A stretch of DNA of 52,057 nt from Ruminococcus sp. 210702-SL.1.03 (GCF_020559915.1 NZ_JAJCLZ010000016.1:1-52057), one strand, 5' to 3'; counted from the stretch's first letter, positions 7,264-16,182 are shown. Notes: generated by a model from the letters alone, not told the origin. Numbers and translations are program-made.

Positions 7264-10200
7264 TTATTTGAAGTATTTTACGCCGTTTTCAAAGATCTGC
7301 TGATCCTTTTCTCCGGGTACGTTCTTGCAAACGCAGCAGCCCTTTCTTTCCGAATGTCCCATTTTACCGAATACTCTGCCGTCGGGCGATGTTATGCCCT
7401 CGATGGCGTCGATAGAGGTGTTCGGGTTGCACTGTATGTCAAGAGTAGGCTTGCCGTCAAAGTCTACATACTGCGTAGCTATCTGTCCGTTTGCTGCCAT
7501 AGCGGCTATTTCTTCCGCCGTAGCTACGAATCTGCCCTCGCCGTGCGATATGGCTACGTTGTGTATGTCGCCTACATTGCAGCTTGCCAGCCAAGGCGAT
7601 TTGTTAGAGGCTATCCTTGTATTTACCATCTTCGACTGGTGTCTTGCAATGGTGTTGAAGGTCAGCGTGGGCGAATCGTTCTTCATAGGCGTGATCTCGC
7701 CGTATGGCACAAGACCCAGCTTTATCAGCGCCTGGAAGCCGTTGCATATACCGAGCATAAGACCGTCGCGGTTTTTCAGCAGGTCGTGTATAGCGTCGGT
7801 AAGGCGCGGGTTTCTGAGGAACGAAACTATGAATTTGCCCGAGCCGTCCGGCTCGTCGCCGCCTGAGAATCCGCCGGGCAGCATTACTATCTGTGCCTGC
7901 TTTATCTTCTCTTCCATAGCCTTTACGGAAGCTTCTATCATTTCTCCGCTAAGGTTCTGTATTACGAAGATGTCGGCCTCAGCGCCTGCCTTTTCAAATG
8001 CGCGCGCGGTGTCGTATTCGCAGTTGGTGCCGGGGAATACGGGTATCAGCACGCGTGGCTTAGCGACCTTGATAGCGGGCGACTTTCTTTCCTTGGCTTC
8101 GTATGAATATGTCTTAGGCTCGTAGTCGGGCTTCTTCACCTGCGTCGGGAATACGGGCTCGAGCTTTTCTTCCCAAAGCTTCTCAAGGTGCTCGCCGTCT
8201 ATAACGTAGCCGTTGTCTATCTTGTATTCAGCGGTAGTCTCGCCGATCATCTTCATGTCGGTCTCAGCGCCGTCTGCCAGCTCGATCACGAATGCGCCGT
8301 AGCAGGGGCGGAACAGCTCTGCCGCGGTAAGCTTTTCGGTGAACTTAAAGCCTATCTTGTTTCCAAACGCCATCTTAGCAACTGCCTCGCTCACACCGCC
8401 GAACGATACCGCCCAGCATGAAAGCACTTTGCCCTCTGCGATAAGCTTTTCTACCTTCTTGAAAACGCTCTTGAGCGAGTCGAAGTTTACAAGCTTGTTG
8501 CCGTCGTACTCGGGAGCGATGAGCGCTACCTTAGAGCCTGCTTTCTTGAATTCGTCTGAGATTATGTTGTTGGCGTTCGCTACCGATACCGCGAATGATA
8601 CCAGCGTGGGGGGTACGTCTATCTCTTCAAACGTTCCCGACATCGAGTCCTTTCCGCCGATAGCCGCGCAGCCCAGCTCGCACTGAGCCTTGTATGCGCC
8701 CAGCAGTGCGGCAAAAGGCTTGCCCCAGCGCTCGGGATCGTTCTGCGTTCTCTCAAAATATTCCTGGAATGTCAGCCAGCATTTCTCGTAAGTACCGCCC
8801 GCGGCAACTACCTTGGCTACCGATTCTACTACCGCGCTCATTGCGCCGTGGTAAGGGCTCTGCGAAGAAAGATAAGGATTGTAGCCCCAGCCCATTACGG
8901 AAGCAGTGGTCGTTTCGCCCTTTAGTACGGGTATCTTCGCCGCCATTGCCTGGTTAGGCGTGTTCTGATATTTGCCGCCGAAAGGCATGAGCACAGTGCC
9001 CGCGCCGATGGTAGCGTCAAAACGCTCTACCAGTCCCTTCTGCGAGCAAACGTTGAGGTTTGAGATCATAGCGTCCCATCTGTCTGCCGTGTCCTCGCCC
9101 GCGTCCTCGTTGCCGATGAGCGGCGCGCCAACTTCTACCGTGGTGTGCTTCTCAGCTCCGTTAGAGTTGAGGAATTCGCGTGAGAGATCTACTATTATGT
9201 TTCCGCACCAGTTCATTCTCAGGCGCGGCTCTTCCTTTACTACCGCTACGAGCGTAGCTTCTAGGTTTTCCTTAGCAGCCTCGGCCATGAACTTCTCTGT
9301 GTCCTCTTTGGCGATAACTACCGCCATTCTTTCCTGCGATTCCGATATTGCAAGCTCAGTACCGTCAAGACCGTCGTACTTTTTGGTAACTGCGTCGAGG
9401 TTTATCAGCAGTCCATCGGTAAGCTCGCCTATCGCTACCGATACGCCGCCTGCGCCAAAGTCGTTGCAGCGCTTTATCATAGATGTTACTTCGGGGTTGC
9501 GGAAAAGCCTTTGCAGCTTTCTCTCTTCGGGCGCGTTACCCTTCTGTACCTCTGCGCCGCAGGATTCCAGCGAGTGCAGTGTGTGCGATTTTGAAGAGCC
9601 TGTCGCTCCGCCGCAGCCGTCGCGGCCCGTCTTGCCGCCCAGCAGTATTACGATGTCGCCGGGTGCGGGTCTTTCTCTTCTTACATTGCTCGCGGGTGCT
9701 GCGCCTACTACCGCGCCGATCTCCATTCTCTTAGCAACGTAGCCGGGGTGGTAAACCTCCGCAACGTGTCCCGTAGCCAGTCCTATCTGGTTGCCGTATG
9801 AGGAGTAGCCGTTTGCAGCGCCTACGGTTATCTTTCTCTGCGGCAGCTTGCCCTCTATCGTGTCCTCAACGGGTACAAGGGGATTGGCAGCGCCGGTAAC
9901 GCGCATAGCCTGATAAACGTAGCTTCTGCCCGAAAGCGGGTCGCGTATAGCTCCGCCTAAGCAGGTAGCCGCGCCGCCGAAAGGCTCTATCTCGGTGGGG
10001 TGGTTGTGTGTTTCGTTCTTGAACATCAGCAGCCATTCCTCGTCCTTGCCGTCAACGTCTACCGTTATCTTTACCGAGCAGGCGTTTATCTCTTCCGATT
10101 CGTCAAGGTCTTTCAGCAGTCCGGCTTTCTTGAGCTGTTTTGCACCAATAACGGCAAGATCCATCAGCGTCTGCGGCTTGTCGCTTCTGCCTGCGTAAAG

Positions 10201-10971
10201 GTCGGCTCTTGCGCTGAGATATTCGTTGTATGTATCTTTTATGTAAGGAGCAGAAATATCGGCGTTGTCGATTATGGTAGAGAAAGTGGTGTGACGGCAG
10301 TGGTCAGACCAGTAGGTGTCTATCATTCTTATTTCCGTGATGGTGGGGTCGCGCTTTTCATCGTCGCGGAAATATGTCTGACAGAATTTGATGTCGTCGA
10401 GATCCATAGCAAGGCCCATCTCGGCTATCATGTCCTTCAGCTCGTCTTCGCTCTTCGCGATGAAGCCCTCTATCGTCTTTACGGTGGTGGGTATAGCGTA
10501 AGCTACGTCCAGCGTTTCAAAGCGGTCGAGCTTAGCTTCACGCGACTCTACGGGGTTGATTATGTAGTGCTTTATCTCGGCTAACTGCTTTTCGTCGAGC
10601 GCTCCGCCGAATATGTATACTTTAGCCGATTTTACAGTGGGTCGCTTGCCGCCGCGCAGCAGAGAGATACACTGCGCGCATGAGTCCGCGCGCTGGTCGA
10701 ACTGACCGGGCAGATACTCTGCGGCTATTACAGCTTCGCCCTTTTTCAGCTCGGGCATATGGTCGTAGGTAACGTCTACCGCAGGCTCAGAGAATACTAC
10801 AGGTATAGCCGCCTTAAAGTCTTCTTCCGAAAGACCCTCGGCGTCGTAGCGGTTGATTATTCGTACTTCGCCAAGCTCGATGCCCAGCGCCGAGCGGATG
10901 TCAGCCGCCAGCGATTTTGCTTCTACCGCAAATTCGGGCTTTTTCTCAACATAAATTCTGTAAACAGACAT
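7264..10971 (-). CDS. purL: Phosphoribosylformylglycinamidine synthase, single chain
   Basis: This enzyme converts FGAR, glutamine and ATP to FGAM in purine biosynthesis. At 1235 aa it fuses the synthetase (AIRS-like repeats, about 200-950) with a C-terminal glutamine amidotransferase (about 970-1235), as in the clostridial single-chain type. Visible motifs are DTYWSDHCRHTTF near residue 220, FKNETHNHPTEIEPFGGAAT, the nucleophile in LGICNGFQAL (near 1073) and the His/Glu pair in MGHSER (near 1205). AAGGAG precedes the ATG. It is monocistronic by appearance, with its own consensus promoter and a terminator. I saw no purine riboswitch: the untranslated leader is only about 70 nt. Confidence 0.96.
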   Translation of the reverse strand: MSVYRIYVEKKPEFAVEAKSLAADIRSALGIELGEVRIINRYDAEGLSEEDFKAAIPVVFSEPAVDVTYDHMPELKKGEAVIAAEYLPGQFDQRADSCAQCISLLRGGKRPTVKSAKVYIFGGALDEKQLAEIKHYIINPVESREAKLDRFETLDVAYAIPTTVKTIEGFIAKSEDELKDMIAEMGLAMDLDDIKFCQTYFRDDEKRDPTITEIRMIDTYWSDHCRHTTFSTIIDNADISAPYIKDTYNEYLSARADLYAGRSDKPQTLMDLAVIGAKQLKKAGLLKDLDESEEINACSVKITVDVDGKDEEWLLMFKNETHNHPTEIEPFGGAATCLGGAIRDPLSGRSYVYQAMRVTGAANPLVPVEDTIEGKLPQRKITVGAANGYSSYGNQIGLATGHVAEVYHPGYVAKRMEIGAVVGAAPASNVRRERPAPGDIVILLGGKTGRDGCGGATGSSKSHTLHSLESCGAEVQKGNAPEERKLQRLFRNPEVTSMIKRCNDFGAGGVSVAIGELTDGLLINLDAVTKKYDGLDGTELAISESQERMAVVIAKEDTEKFMAEAAKENLEATLVAVVKEEPRLRMNWCGNIIVDLSREFLNSNGAEKHTTVEVGAPLIGNEDAGEDTADRWDAMISNLNVCSQKGLVERFDATIGAGTVLMPFGGKYQNTPNQAMAAKIPVLKGETTTASVMGWGYNPYLSSQSPYHGAMSAVVESVAKVVAAGGTYEKCWLTFQEYFERTQNDPERWGKPFAALLGAYKAQCELGCAAIGGKDSMSGTFEEIDVPPTLVSFAVSVANANNIISDEFKKAGSKVALIAPEYDGNKLVNFDSLKSVFKKVEKLIAEGKVLSCWAVSFGGVSEAVAKMAFGNKIGFKFTEKLTAAELFRPCYGAFVIELADGAETDMKMIGETTAEYKIDNGYVIDGEHLEKLWEEKLEPVFPTQVKKPDYEPKTYSYEAKERKSPAIKVAKPRVLIPVFPGTNCEYDTARAFEKAGAEADIFVIQNLSGEMIEASVKAMEEKIKQAQIVMLPGGFSGGDEPDGSGKFIVSFLRNPRLTDAIHDLLKNRDGLMLGICNGFQALIKLGLVPYGEITPMKNDSPTLTFNTIARHQSKMVNTRIASNKSPWLASCNVGDIHNVAISHGEGRFVATAEEIAAMAANGQIATQYVDFDGKPTLDIQCNPNTSIDAIEGITSPDGRVFGKMGHSERKGCCVCKNVPGEKDQQIFENGVKYFK

Positions 10972-11048
10972 GATTTAAACAGCTCCTTACTATTTATTGT
11001 CATATATTTATATTTGCAGGTGCGTGTCGATTCGCTCCTATATAGTTT

Positions 11049-11078
11049 ATTATATCACATATTAAATATGTTTGTCAA
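11049..11078 (-). promoter_or_regulatory. Sigma-A promoter of purL
   Basis: The minus strand has TTGACA (11078-11073), an 18-nt spacer and TATAAT (11054-11049). The predicted start is near 11042, leaving a leader of about 70 nt that ends in AAGGAG before the purL ATG. Confidence 0.85.
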
Positions 11079-11137
11079 ACCTAATTTGAAGTTTATTGAA
11101 AGCGGTAAAAGTTTTTTTACAATTAGCCATTATCCTC

Positions 11138-12454
11138 TCAGCCGACTATTTCTCCGCCGCAGCCGTTTTCGTCCGCAGATGTTATCTTAACGAGCCGCTT
11201 CTGTCTGAAAAGACTTTCATCGCTGGTGCGCGGCGTTTTTACCACAACGTACTCCGCTATGTGCCCCTGATGATGTTCGGCGCTGCTTTCACGCTCGAAC
11301 AGCACCTCTACCGTCCTGCCGATAAAGCTGCGGTTGTACTCCGCGCGGCTTTTCGCGCATACCGCCGCCATCTCCGCCGCGCGCGCCGCCTTTGTCTTTT
11401 TGTCAAGCTGACCGCTCATCTTGTCGGCAGGCGTACCGCTGCGCCGTGAGTATGGGAAAATGTGCGCGTCTGCAAAGGCTGTCTTTTCCGCAAATCTCAG
11501 CGACTCCGCGTGATCTTCCGCGCTCTCCTGCGGAAAGCCTGCCATTATGTCGGTGGTTATCGCACAGTGCGGAAAAGCGGCGCGCAGCTTGCGGCATATC
11601 TCGGCGTACTCTGCCGAGGTGTAGTGGCGGTTCATGGCTTTCAGCGTCTTGTCACAGCCGCTTTGCAGCGAAAGATGAAACTGCGGACACAGCTTTTTCT
11701 GCGCCGCCATTCGCGCGATGTCCTCGTCTGAGATCATTTCGGGTTCCATCGAGCCGAGCCGAACACGGAAATCGCCCTCCACCTTGCAAACAGCTTCGAT
11801 AGCGTCTATCATTCTCAGCCCGCCGAGGTCGCGTCCGTAACAGCATAGGTTTATGCCTGTCAGCACTATCTCCTTGTGACCCGCGCTCACCAGCATCTCC
11901 GTTTCCTTTATAATGTCGCCGATCGGCTTCGAACGCATATGCCCCCGCGCATACGGTATGATGCAGTAGGTGCAGAAAAGGTCGCATCCGTCCTGTATTT
12001 TAAGATATGCGCGCGTTTTCTGCTCGGCTTCGGCGTTCATCATATGCTCAAAAGGCTGATGCAGATAGTTCTCGGGCACGCTGAAAGTCCGCTTGCGCAG
12101 TTTGAAATAATCGTGCACCATCTGCGGCAGGGCAGTCTTGTTGTTGTTTCCGCAGATTATGTCGCACTCGGCTATCTGCGAGGCTTTGTCGGGAAAAGCC
12201 TGCGGGTAACAGCCCGTCAGTGCGATTATGCACGCGGGGTTCTCCCTTTTCACACGGCTGATGAAGTGTCGGCATTTCGTGTCAGACTGCGCCGTTACCG
12301 TGCAGGAATTTATTATGCAGACGTTTGCCGCGTCAATATCCTCGGTGCGCATATCGCCCATCTCGCTGAAGCGCTCGGCTATGTTTTCTGTTTCGTATTG
12401 GTTTACTTTACAGCCGAAAGTCATGTAGTATATTTTTAAAGGCGTATTACCCAT
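11138..12454 (-). CDS. mtaB: tRNA t6A37 methylthiotransferase MtaB
   Basis: The enzyme adds a methylthio group to N6-threonylcarbamoyladenosine at position 37 of ANN-decoding tRNAs. The 438-aa protein has the three expected parts. The N-terminal UPF0004 domain has YYMTFGCKVNQYET and INSCTVTAQSD. The radical-SAM core has CDLFCTYCIIPYARG near residue 157. The C-terminal TRAM domain includes FIGRTVEVLFERE. I chose the ATG at 12454, which has AGGAGG 12 nt upstream and matches the family N-terminus; the open frame extends 20 codons further without a ribosome site. A promoter lies at 12568-12596, giving a leader of about 105 nt. Confidence 0.94.
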   Translation of the reverse strand: MGNTPLKIYYMTFGCKVNQYETENIAERFSEMGDMRTEDIDAANVCIINSCTVTAQSDTKCRHFISRVKRENPACIIALTGCYPQAFPDKASQIAECDIICGNNNKTALPQMVHDYFKLRKRTFSVPENYLHQPFEHMMNAEAEQKTRAYLKIQDGCDLFCTYCIIPYARGHMRSKPIGDIIKETEMLVSAGHKEIVLTGINLCCYGRDLGGLRMIDAIEAVCKVEGDFRVRLGSMEPEMISDEDIARMAAQKKLCPQFHLSLQSGCDKTLKAMNRHYTSAEYAEICRKLRAAFPHCAITTDIMAGFPQESAEDHAESLRFAEKTAFADAHIFPYSRRSGTPADKMSGQLDKKTKAARAAEMAAVCAKSRAEYNRSFIGRTVEVLFERESSAEHHQGHIAEYVVVKTPRTSDESLFRQKRLVKITSADENGCGGEIVG

Positions 12455-12567
12455 TTGTATATCCAACCTCCTGAAAAGAGAAATAAATGTCGCATATGCA
12501 CAAAAAACTATCACATTTATTGTGAAAATGTACTAAAACCAACTTTGCGCACACACGGCTATTGACT

Positions 12568-12596
12568 ATTATACTATATTTTCAGAAAAAATGCAA
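12568..12596 (-). promoter_or_regulatory. Promoter of mtaB (divergent partner of 12604-12631)
   Basis: The minus strand has TTGCAT (12596-12591), a 17-nt spacer and TATAAT (12573-12568). Its -35 box lies 7 bp from the -35 box of the plus-strand promoter, so the two polymerases would initiate back to back. Confidence 0.7.
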
Positions 12597-12603
12597 ATAA
12601 CGC

Positions 12604-12631
12604 TTGACAAACTCGAAAAAATGATTATAAT
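12604..12631 (+). promoter_or_regulatory. Promoter of the HPr-like gene
   Basis: TTGACA (12604-12609), a 16-nt spacer and TATAAT (12626-12631) give a predicted start near 12638, about 55 nt before the ATG. Both hexamers are perfect consensus matches. Confidence 0.85.
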
Positions 12632-12692
12632 ATTAAGTGTAGAGCAGAGGAAGCTCTAGGAAAACAGGCATCATTTTAAGGAGGTAACTAAT

Positions 12693-12920
12693 ATGAAAAC
12701 TAAGATCAAACTCGATTCCATCAATGCAGTAAAGGATTTTGTAAGCATCGTAATGCTTTATGATTTTGATATCGACCTCGTTTCGGGCAGATATGCGGTA
12801 GATGCCAAGTCAATTATGGGTATTTTCAGCCTCGATCTCTCAAATCCCATCCAGCTCGTTGCTCATACCGATGAGCCCGGCGATTTCTTCGAGAAGATCA
12901 AGGAATTTATCGTTGAGTAA
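12693..12920 (+). CDS. HPr-like protein lacking the phospho-histidine
   Basis: A 75-aa protein that aligns with the second half of the PTS phosphocarrier HPr through VDAKSIMGIFSLDLS (residues 36-50; HPr has NAKSIMGLMSLG). The HPr active-site loop GLHARPA with the phosphorylated histidine is missing: the first 25 residues (IKLDSINAVKDFVSIVMLY) form a different helix, and the single histidine, H58, is elsewhere. It therefore cannot act as a normal phosphocarrier. Similar short proteins are familiar from clostridial genomes but their role is unknown; a regulatory or structural use of the fold is possible. AAGGAGG is optimally placed, and its own consensus promoter and strong terminator make it monocistronic. 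Confidence 0.85.
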   Translation: MKTKIKLDSINAVKDFVSIVMLYDFDIDLVSGRYAVDAKSIMGIFSLDLSNPIQLVAHTDEPGDFFEKIKEFIVE

Positions 12921-12934
12921 AATCAAATCTCATG

Positions 12935-12960
12935 GCGGCGCTCAGTGCGCCGCTTTTTTT
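12935..12960 (+). terminator. Intrinsic terminator of the HPr-like gene
   Basis: A perfect 7-bp G+C stem (12935-12941 with 12947-12953), a 5-nt loop and seven T residues lie 14 bases after the stop codon. Confidence 0.93.
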
Positions 12961-12990
12961 GTATAAAAACCCCGCCGCGTGAATAAAATG
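12961..12990 (+). promoter_or_regulatory. Forespore (sigma-F)-like promoter candidate
   Basis: GTATA (12961-12965), a 15-nt spacer and GAATAAAATG (12981-12990) match the sigma-F pattern known from Bacillus (GYWTA, 15 nt, GGNRANAHTR) at all five -35 positions and 8 of 10 -10 positions. It ends 17 nt before the ribosome site of the DacF-like gene. No sigma-A promoter is visible in this gap. In Bacillus dacF is known to be expressed in the forespore, which makes the match plausible. This is a reading by eye. Confidence 0.4.
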
Positions 12991-13019
12991 TACAAACTGT
13001 TCTAATGGAGGGGTGTATC

Positions 13020-14183
13020 TTGAAATTATCAGCATTTGCCGCGGCAGCTGTATCTGCCATGGTGTTTTTCACGTCCTTTACGGGCGCTTCGGCTGAAAAA
13101 AGCCGTACGCCGGAGGATATATCGGCAGAAATTTCGGCGCGCAGCATTTACGTTTGCGACGTCGGCAGCGGTAAGGTCTTTTATGAGCAAAACGCCGACG
13201 AAAAGCTGCCGATGGGGCATATGGCTAAGCTGATGACCGCGCTCATCGCCGCCGAAGAGCTCGACTCGGGCAAACTTTCGCTTACCGATGTAGTTACCGT
13301 TTCGCCGACCGCCAACGCCAAGCAGGGAACTCAGATATGGCTTGACATTGACGAAAAGATAACCGTAGAAGAGCTGATAAAGTCCATAACCATCGGCAAC
13401 GCCAACGACGCTTGCACGGCTCTCGCAGAGAAATTAAGCGGCTCAGAAGAAGCTTTTGTAAAGCGTATGAACAAGCGTGCCAAACAGTTGAAAATGACAA
13501 AAACTGTATTTTTAGATTGCTGCGGAACAAACGAAAATACAGTATCTACGGCTCATGACATCGCTAAATTGTCATGTACGATTGCAAAGCATACAAGCTT
13601 GACGGACTATTTTATAACATGGATAGATAACGTAGGCTGTAAAGATACTGAGCTTGTCAATAATAACAGATTGGTACGAACTTATAAAGGCGTAACAGGC
13701 ATGAAATCATGCAGCGTTAAAGACCTAGGGGAATGTCTTTCTTTCACAGCAAAACGCGGGGAAATGAGCCTTTGTGCAGTCGTACTCGGCGCTTCTGACA
13801 GAGACGAATTGTTTTCTCACGCAAGAGAATTACTTGACACTTGTTTTGACAATTATCGCGTGTTTTCACCCGAGATCGCAGATGAATATTTGCAGGATAT
13901 AGAGGTCGAACACGGCGAAAAAATGAAAATTCGTGTCAAAGTAAAAGACTTTACGCCTACTATCGTCAAAGCCGGAACGTTCTCCGAAATTGTTCGCTCA
14001 CCCAAGATAAAAGAAAACGTGAAAGCCCCCGTCAAAAAAGACGATGTTCTCGGAAAAATAGACTACTTTTTCGCCGATGAAAAGCTTCTGATAGTAGAAA
14101 TTTGCGCCGCAGAGGACGTCGGGGTGATGGATATGCGATGCGCTTTGAAGAAAAATTTGTTTAATTTGCTCAATATGTCTTAA
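13020..14183 (+). CDS. DacF-like PBP5-family protein with degenerate active site
   Basis: A 387-aa secreted protein with the fold of low-mass D-alanyl-D-alanine carboxypeptidases: signal peptide (residues 1-25, ending GASA), a penicillin-binding domain (about 35-265) and a C-terminal beta domain (about 275-360). All three catalytic motifs are altered. SxxK is HMAK, so the nucleophilic serine is H67 while K70 remains. SxN is NAN (N127). KTG is KSC (229-231). Surrounding family text is well kept (LMTALIAAEEL, NDACTALAEKLSGSEEAF, AVVLGA), so this is not random decay. It should be unable to acylate; a binding or regulatory role is inferred. I chose the TTG at 13020, which has GGAGGGG 6 nt upstream; an ATG five codons earlier lies inside that ribosome site. 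Confidence 0.85.
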   Translation: MKLSAFAAAAVSAMVFFTSFTGASAEKSRTPEDISAEISARSIYVCDVGSGKVFYEQNADEKLPMGHMAKLMTALIAAEELDSGKLSLTDVVTVSPTANAKQGTQIWLDIDEKITVEELIKSITIGNANDACTALAEKLSGSEEAFVKRMNKRAKQLKMTKTVFLDCCGTNENTVSTAHDIAKLSCTIAKHTSLTDYFITWIDNVGCKDTELVNNNRLVRTYKGVTGMKSCSVKDLGECLSFTAKRGEMSLCAVVLGASDRDELFSHARELLDTCFDNYRVFSPEIADEYLQDIEVEHGEKMKIRVKVKDFTPTIVKAGTFSEIVRSPKIKENVKAPVKKDDVLGKIDYFFADEKLLIVEICAAEDVGVMDMRCALKKNLFNLLNMS

Positions 14184-14230
14184 CCGTATTAGTCAGTTTC
14201 TACAAAACTAAACTCGATTTGCGAAAAGTC

Positions 14231-14259
14231 TTGAAATATTCATAAAAGTATTGTATAAT
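14231..14259 (+). promoter_or_regulatory. Promoter of pgi
   Basis: TTGAAA (14231-14236), a 17-nt spacer and TATAAT (14254-14259) place the start near 14266, leaving a short leader with AGGAAAGGA before the ATG. Confidence 0.8.
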
Positions 14260-14293
14260 TAAACAAGCTAATTAGGAAAGGAACTGACTTGCA

Positions 14294-15625
14294 ATGGCTG
14301 TTAAACTTAATGCTGAATATCTTAAACCTTTTGTTGCCGATCATGAGCTTGAGGCTATCGCTCCGCTCGTTTCGGCTGCGCACAAAACTCTTGAGAACAG
14401 AAACGGTCCCGGCTCTGATTTTCTCGGCTGGGTAGATCTTCCCGTTGATTATGATAAGGAAGAGTTTGCAAGAATAAAGGCTGCCGCTGAAAGGATCAAG
14501 AAGTCCTGCGACGTTCTTATTGTTATCGGCATCGGCGGTTCATACCTCGGAGCACGCGCTGTTATCGAGGCTTTAAGATCTACACTTTATAATAATCTTA
14601 CCAAAGATACACCCGACATCTACTATGTAGGCAACAGCATCAACCCTACTTACCTCAATGACGTTCTTTCTATCTGCGATGGTAAGGACATCTGCGTCAA
14701 CGTTATCTCGAAGTCCGGTACTACTACCGAGCCCGCACTTGCTTTCAGAATCTTCAAGAAGCTTGTTGAAGATAAGTACGGCAAGGAAGAGGCTAAGAAG
14801 AGGATTTTCGCTACTACTGATAAGGCTAAGGGAACTCTGAAAGAGCTTTCTGATACCGAGGGTTACGAAACTTTTGTAGTGCCCGACGATGTAGGCGGAC
14901 GTTTCTCGGTGCTCACCGCAGTAGGTCTGCTGCCTATCGCAGTTGCAGGCATCGACATCGACAAGCTCATGGCCGGCGCCGCCACAGGCAGAGAGAAGTA
15001 TTCTAAGGACGACGGAAATGACTGTTATAAGTATGCCGCGCTCCGTAATATCCTTTATAATAAGGGCAAGAGCGTTGAGATGCTCATAAGCTACGACCCC
15101 AACTTCGTTATGATGAACGAATGGTTCAAGCAGCTCTTCGGCGAGAGCGAAGGTAAGGATCAGAAGGGTATTTTCCCCTCCTCTGCTACTTTCTCCACAG
15201 ACCTCCACTCGCTCGGTCAGTTCATTCAGGACGGCTCGCGCATCATGTTCGAGACCGTTATGGAGATCAAGAAGCCTAAGACCGACCTCTTCCTCCAGCC
15301 CGACGCTGAGAACCTCGATGGTCTGAACTTCCTCACAAATCAGAATATGTCGGTTGTAAACCAGAAAGCTTATCAGGGCACCGTGCTTGCTCATACCGAG
15401 GGCGGCGTTCCTAATATGATCCTCGAGCTTGACGATGTTTCCGAAGAAACTCTCGGCGAGCTTATCTACTTCTTTGAAAAGGCTTGCGCTATCTCTGGCT
15501 ATATGCTCGGCGTTAATCCTTTCAACCAGCCCGGCGTTGAGAGCTACAAGAAGAATATGTTCGCGCTGCTCGGCAAGCCCGGTTATGAGTCGCAGAAGGC
15601 TGAGCTTGAGGCTAAGCTGAAATAA
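14294..15625 (+). CDS. pgi: Glucose-6-phosphate isomerase
   Basis: It interconverts glucose-6-phosphate and fructose-6-phosphate in glycolysis. The 443-aa length fits the shorter Firmicutes form. Sugar-isomerase domains show [17 protein letters not shown], the phosphate-binding [16 protein letters not shown] and, near the end, [12 protein letters not shown] with the conserved catalytic-region residues. It has its own promoter, and codon use is that of a highly expressed gene. After the stop there is a small hairpin (15646-15664) without a T tract, so transcription probably continues into the P-loop gene 84 bases further on. Confidence 0.96.
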   Translation: MAVKLNAEYLKPFVADHELEAIAPLVSAAHKTLENRNGPGSDFLGWVDLPVDYDKEEFARIKAAAERIKKSCDVLIVIGIGGSYLGARAVIEALRSTLYNNLTKDTPDIYYVGNSINPTYLNDVLSICDGKDICVNVISKSGTTTEPALAFRIFKKLVEDKYGKEEAKKRIFATTDKAKGTLKELSDTEGYETFVVPDDVGGRFSVLTAVGLLPIAVAGIDIDKLMAGAATGREKYSKDDGNDCYKYAALRNILYNKGKSVEMLISYDPNFVMMNEWFKQLFGESEGKDQKGIFPSSATFSTDLHSLGQFIQDGSRIMFETVMEIKKPKTDLFLQPDAENLDGLNFLTNQNMSVVNQKAYQGTVLAHTEGGVPNMILELDDVSEETLGELIYFFEKACAISGYMLGVNPFNQPGVESYKKNMFALLGKPGYESQKAELEAKLK

Positions 15626-15708
15626 AAACAGGATTCCAAGGCGAACGGGCTTTCCATCAGCCCGCTGCCCGAAAATAAATGTCGTCAGACAGAAATGGAG
15701 ATTTGATT

Positions 15709-16113
15709 ATGATTAACTTAATTCCCGGAAAAAAAGGCACTGGCAAGACCAAGATACTGATCGACGCGATCAAGGAAGCTGCTGAAAAATCTACCGGTAA
15801 CGTAGTTTGCATCGAGAGAAGCATGAAACTTACTTACGATATTCCCCACAATGTAAGACTTGTTGACGCTGAGGAATACGGCATCAACAGCTATGACGCT
15901 TTCTACGGCTTCGTAGCAGGTATGCTCGCCGGCAACTATGATATTCAGGAGATCTATGTAGACGGTATCCTCCGCATCGGCGGCAGAAACTATGATGAGT
16001 TCGGCGCTATGATCGAAAAGGTAGCTATGCTCGCTAAGGACGTAAAGGTAGTATTTACCGTTTCCGCTGACCCCGAAGAGCTGCCTACTAAGGTAAAGGA
16101 CTTCATTAAGTAA
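15709..16113 (+). CDS. Small P-loop ATPase-like protein
   Basis: A 134-aa protein starting MINLIPGKKGTGKTKILID, with a Walker A motif at residues 7-14 (GKKGTGKT). A possible Walker B-like strand (IQEIYVDGIL) lies mid-protein. The C-terminal half reads like a Rossmann-type alternation of strands and helices. Close relatives in clostridial genomes are often labelled PilT-like or hypothetical, and the real role is unknown. I chose the ATG at 15709 because GGAG is 8 nt before it and the Walker A then falls at the usual place; the upstream ATG would add ten unrelated residues. It follows pgi by 83 bases. Confidence 0.8.
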   Translation: MINLIPGKKGTGKTKILIDAIKEAAEKSTGNVVCIERSMKLTYDIPHNVRLVDAEEYGINSYDAFYGFVAGMLAGNYDIQEIYVDGILRIGGRNYDEFGAMIEKVAMLAKDVKVVFTVSADPEELPTKVKDFIK

Positions 16114-16153
16114 ACAAAAAGTTAAATTTTCTTAAATAAATTCCGAAAAAGGC

Positions 16154-16182
16154 TTGACAAATCGTCGCTAAGAGTCTATAAT
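16154..16182 (+). promoter_or_regulatory. Promoter of the DUF177-rpmF pair
   Basis: TTGACA (16154-16159), a 17-nt spacer and TATAAT (16177-16182) form a perfect housekeeping promoter. The start would be near 16189, about 60 nt before the DUF177 ATG. Confidence 0.9.

Noticed and set aside
10972..11048. Purine riboswitch or PurR-type leader before purL
   Set aside because: The leader is only about 70 nt, too short for a purine riboswitch with expression platform, and no characteristic junction sequence is visible.
15646..15664. Terminator after pgi
   Set aside because: There is a 6-bp G+C stem but no T tract after it, so I did not list it as a terminator.
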